Assembly (NCBI GenBank): GCA_022539475.1
Contig: VCMS01000026.1
Coordinates: 174,530-238,529, forward strand
Direction of reading: 5' to 3'
Length of the DNA: 64,000 nucleotides
Source of the DNA: Gracilaria domingensis
Taxonomy: Eukaryota > Rhodophyta > Florideophyceae > Gracilariales > Gracilariaceae
The position numbers and the translations under genes are program-made. A model generated the notes under the pieces. That model saw only the letters and a program-made list of their open reading frames with translations. It was not told where the DNA came from and made no database searches. Position 1 is the first letter of the stretch. Every line of letters starts with the position of its first letter. Shown in pieces: positions 60,021 through 64,000 of the stretch.

Positions 60021-63000
60021 GCCACCAAGAAAGCAAACGGACAGTTTGCTTTTCGTTGAGCATGGCTCTTTTTTACCTGTCTGACAGATACAGAAACTGT
60101 CTGTTTCCTACTTTGTCAGTGGCTGCAGCTGGGGGGAACATGTCCAGGGAGCTGCTAGCCGGTTGTCGAATTTCTGGAAGATCTCAATATAAGCTCACGT
60201 AGATAGAGTACGGCAAAAGACAAAAGAACAAAAGCACACACACAAAAACAGAAAAAAAGAAGACCAAAAAATAGACAAAAAGATAAAAAAACACAAACAA
60301 CAACAATTTATGTACTGAGATATAAATAGAATCTTGTCAAAACTTGACGACGAAAGCAAAAACCTGTGCTCTTAACAAACCTTTATTGTTTCTCTTTCTA
60401 CGGGTCGCATGATGTTGAACACTTCTGTAATAGACGCTCATATCTTCGGCTCCAGAGAACCAAATGTCGCAAGACTTTCAATGGATGTCTAGCTCAGTAA
60501 AGTTAGCACGACGTACACTTTTGCAATGGCGACAGCCGGCTTGGTGGCCTTCAAGCTCATGCAATCTACGGACCTTTATGTCACACACACGACTCTGTTT
60601 GGACCGTTGTTTACGCGGCACAGGGTTACGACGGCGCTTTTCCTTCTGCGTGGCTACTCAAAAGATATGACGCTCGCGTGGCCCGTCCGGAGGCTGCACA
60701 CCCGACATCTTTATCTGCGGAACGGGAGTGGGGACTTCTTCTAGGCGCTCGTCCGGGTCCATCACGCAGGAATACTCGCTGGATGGAACAAAAGCTCTTG
60801 GAACTTGATGTGAAAGAAACAAGAATTTAGTAGTCAATAAAATGCCAAAAGAGCAGCTGCCAACAACTTAGTCTTGAACGATTGCCTCAGGGCCGTAAGT
60901 TAATAGGAACCTTACGCCGTATCACACATTATGTCTAGCAATAACAGGTGCAAAGCAACACTATGTGAGGAACGGAATCGAAACACGAAAGAACCAGTGA
61001 AACCAAAGTCCAAGATCGAGATGAGAAGCAAGGTAATAGATGCAGGCAGGGAAAGCCCGCAGAACGACGAAGGAACGGAGAGGAGCAACAACAAAGAGAA
61101 CCGCGCGGGGGGTGGAAACGGGAAAGAACGATAACGGGAACAAAGGCAGCAAATAAAACCACCACGGAGAAGACGGAGAAACGAGAAACCAAGTAGAACG
61201 GACTTCGGGAGAGAGAGTCAAGCCCGCACAAGGCTAACCCAACGTAGGTAGTGCAGACGCTTTGCCGACTCACACAAGACGGGCCCAGACGAGGGCTGTG
61301 TGAGTAGCAGTGAGCGTTAGGGGCCGTGAGACCAGGCCGCCAAGGGGGCAGAGTGAGAGAGTTGAGGATTTGGGGGGAAGGTTGAGACGACAAAGGGAAG
61401 AAGAGATGAGGAGTGCGGGTGGGGGAAAGTCGTCGAAGGGAAGTGGTCCGGCCGGAGTTGAGTCAGAGACGACTGCTCCCGATCTTTTATGCACAACCAC
61501 ACCGTCGATTCCAGTCGAGAATTGACGGTACAGTTGGCTTCGCAATGGCTGCGACGTATCTACCGTGCTGCCCAATGAGAGTTGTAGATGGGTAGATACA
61601 TTTAGCGCATATGGCGCCACAGGGGCGTCTACGCAACGCAGCCCTCACCGTGAAATGCACGTGTACCTATGACAAGTCGTGCCATATCGCCATGCTGGCA
61701 ATGACGACTGCCATCTGACCTGCATTGCAATTAATACATTACGCCATCATGGCAGGGCCTCACGAGATCGAGCCTACACGAGACTCGCCGGTCCTGTCGA
61801 CACGTTCGCTATCCAGACGGCAAATACCTGCCAGAATCATGGAGGGTTCTCCGAGCGCCTACGAGCTGGCAGTTCAGCGAACTACCGGATTGAGTAGCGA
61901 CCGCGGCTCCTGCCTGTCCTGTATACGTCGATTCCCGGAATCTCGGAGGGCTCCGCCCATGAGCCTGCACATCTGCCGCTCCTACAGTTCTGGGACGTAC
62001 GATTGCGCACGGCGCCGCTGTTAGGAGCGTATGAGCTGTTCTCCACGCGAACGTGCGAGTTTTCTCGCGAAATTCTCTGTAGGAGCGCAATGATGCCTCG
62101 CACATCATTGCCCCGTCTCACAGTTTTACTGGAGCACGTACAGAAGTCATGCGCCACGCGCGTGCCATGATTGTAAAATAAACGTTGCTGGCTCCACGTA
62201 TGCCGGTATTCTTCCACCCTCGTTATTCTCTTCAAGATAGTCGCTCACGACTCAAACGGCCTGATGAAAAGAGTACCCTATGAGAATTTTGGAACGGGGA
62301 GTGAATTCTGAGGTTGGTGGACCAATGGATATACCTGATCAAACGATGGCGAGTATCAGGCGACTGCAGTCTAATTTCACTGAATTGGCTCCATCAACTG
62401 GAGCGCAAATGCGAAATAACTGTTCTTGTATTGTCTAGTGATCGCTGTTGTGACATGGACGGAAGAGCTGCAAGCGACTCATAGGTTCACGACTGGCTCC
62501 AATATGCGTACTGGTGCCACATCGAAATAAGTTCGATAGATCTGCTCTACGACTCAAGAACTCTGAGGAGCAACATGACCCTATGAGTGGAAAGGGAGTG
62601 CATTTGGTGGATGGTACCAATATGATACATGGAGCAAACGGATGCCGCATTGAGTGCGATCAAGCGACTGCAGCTAATAATTGAACTCCACATCGCACGA
62701 GTCAGCAACATGTCACTGGAAGGTTAACATAAAATTTTCCCGGCCAAGGGTTCACATTGGAACGCGGATGGCGTACAGGCGGAGTGCAGTTGGAGGCTAA
62801 ACACCCCGAAAGATGCACTCCCTTTGCACTCACAAAATGAAAAAATTCTTGTAGGGTGAGGCATGCGTCAGCGTCCAGGTAATCTTTCCACCACTGGAGG
62901 AGAGACGTTTAAGGGCTAAACCATGAACGTATGCTTTGCCCTCCAATGATGACGTGACACGAGAGATGAGGTGCAGTGAGAGTATTGTAGTCAACGCGGA

Positions 63001-63304
63001 GTGGCACTACAGTGATCTGAGTGGGATATGGGGCTGGCGTGTCTTCGTCTTCCGTAATAGTGGCTACTATATCATCCAGCAGATGAACTGGTCGCCGGCA
63101 ACCGGTGACTCATTCTCTCGTGTAGCGATTATGAGGGGACACTAGGACATATCGGGGTGCCTGGCTTTGACCACCTTACAGGTCCATAGAATTTGACTGA
63201 AAGCAGGCCACTTCACGTTTGGATGAGGGCTTCCCATGTATCACTAAGACCTCGTCGCCGATATTGAACCGGTGTCCGGACTTGTAGTCGTCTTGTCGAT
63301 TAGG
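60021..63304. other. Long stretch without a convincing gene
   Basis: There is an A-rich tract at 60220-60310. A purine-rich plus-strand stretch runs from 60930 to 61460, where both strands stay open only because of composition. A ~70-bp unit may be weakly repeated near 62.3-62.6 kb (gagtgaattctgaggttggtgg and gagtgcatttggtggatgg). No domain was recognised. Confidence 0.4.
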
Positions 63305-64000
63305 CTAAGCGTGAACCCTGGAAATTCTGCCTGCGGAATTTGCCAGGAGTTCATGGTGACGATTAGTGAAGGTTGGATCTACGATGAGTGGAGGTATGTC
63401 TTCTGAGCTCATCCGTGAGACTGTGCCATACACGAGCTCAAAAGGAGAAAATCCGCCTCCCAACAGGCGCCTCCTGTACCAGTAATGAATCTTCTCGAGA
63501 GCCTCATCCCATTCTTGTCCTTTATTGAAGATCGTCTTCGCAATTGACTTCTTGATGGTGCCAACCATCCTTTCCGCACGGCCATTAGACATCGAAGCGT
63601 AGGCAAGGGTCAGCTTGAGAGATATCTTCTTAATCTCCATGTTCGCCTTGACTGCCTTGGCTTTGAAAGAACTGAAGTTGTCGGATACGATTGTCACTGG
63701 GAGGCCAAACGGAAAACGATCTGCGATAGAACAAAGTGAATGACGGTGTTGGAGGTCGGATTGCCGTAAGCTGCAGCAATAGGCCATCCTGTTATGTGTT
63801 CTACACCGATCAGAGCAAAACGGTTACCATTTCTGGTAGCCGGGAGGGGACCAGCGAAGTCGACAGAGAACCTATGAAACAGTCCAGTAAAAGGGGCTCT
63901 TTTTCCTGGCCTGTACTTAAGAAGGGGGGTTGTAAACTGACACCCATCACAACAGCGAACATACTAAACGATTTCGGGGTACATTCCAGGCCACCAGAAT
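63305..64000 (-). pseudogene. Second gypsy-type integrase, degraded, runs off the window
   Basis: Reading leftward from the window end, one frame gives TPLLKYRPGKRAPFTGLFHR and VDFAGPLPATRNGNRFALIG (first catalytic Asp). After a frame change comes FGLPVTIVSDNFSSFKAK (second Asp), SNGRAERMVGTIKKS (Glu), and WYRRRLLGGGFSPFELVYG. A stop lies near 63960 and at least one frame change near 63750. It differs from the 1-6.5 kb element in sequence, lacks CCGNNCGG enrichment and shows no chromodomain here. It belongs to another Ty3/gypsy lineage. Confidence 0.82.

Noticed and set aside
60935-61525. Open frames on both strands of a purine-rich stretch
   Set aside because: They are caused by skewed composition. 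No domain or plausible start context was found.

Overview
This is nuclear DNA from a photosynthetic eukaryote, most probably a red alga (inference). It has few and short GT-AG introns. It carries plastid-lineage proteins: a CCT-domain protein, a PAP/fibrillin protein, pieces of a class II DAHP synthase, and an RsmI methyltransferase with an N-terminal extension. It also has a mitochondrial ribosomal protein, a peroxisomal acyl-CoA oxidase and a gamma-tubulin complex subunit. Conserved housekeeping genes sit in very GC-rich, tightly packed islands (24.2-25.9 kb and 50.2-56.9 kb). These are separated by moderate-GC DNA full of broken transposons, tandem repeats, hairpins and lineage-specific genes. 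No rRNA gene, complete tRNA gene or CRISPR array was seen.

Layout. 1-6.5 kb: minus-strand Ty3/gypsy chromovirus (gag, pol, chromodomain integrase) with one frame break and a truncated 5' end. 6.5-8.3 kb: hairpins and a ~140-bp direct repeat. 8.3-11.3 kb: a CACTA/Plavaka-like transposase with one in-frame TGA, running into a foldback array of ~110-bp palindromic repeats (11.2-12.07 kb). 12.4-15.2 kb: a two-exon gene of unknown function, an ApbA/ketopantoate-reductase-like gene with one in-frame TGA, and the C-terminal half of ribulose-phosphate 3-epimerase. 15.3-20 kb: degenerate tandem repeats, a coiled-coil ORF, a second gag of the same gypsy family, a copia RNase H tail and an unknown ORF pair. 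21.6-26.7 kb: EamA transporter, CCT protein, mitochondrial bL27-like/MRPL41-type protein. 29-47 kb: Sel1-repeat paralogues, an acyl-CoA oxidase and its half-length pseudogene (a segmental duplication), two membrane or coiled-coil proteins and a LINE RNase H fragment. 47.3-48.7 kb: two copies of a tRNA-headed SINE. 48.9-56.9 kb: gene island with lipase-like hydrolase, internally deleted DAHP synthase, fibrillin, coiled-coil protein, GCP2, Pkr1-like V-ATPase assembly factor and RsmI. 58-60 kb: a PIF/Harbinger transposase pseudogene facing its Myb/SANT-like partner. 63.3-64 kb: another broken gypsy integrase.

The most unusual signals are these. The palindromic 8-mer CCGNNCGG is heavily over-represented in the two gypsy-family segments, in all three codon phases. 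The SINE family looks new. The foldback array has a TTAGGG-containing core. A perfect hairpin in the acyl-CoA oxidase pseudogene can be dated against its intact paralogue, which suggests how the many other short-loop hairpins here arose. The DAHP synthase gene keeps both ends and has lost its whole middle.
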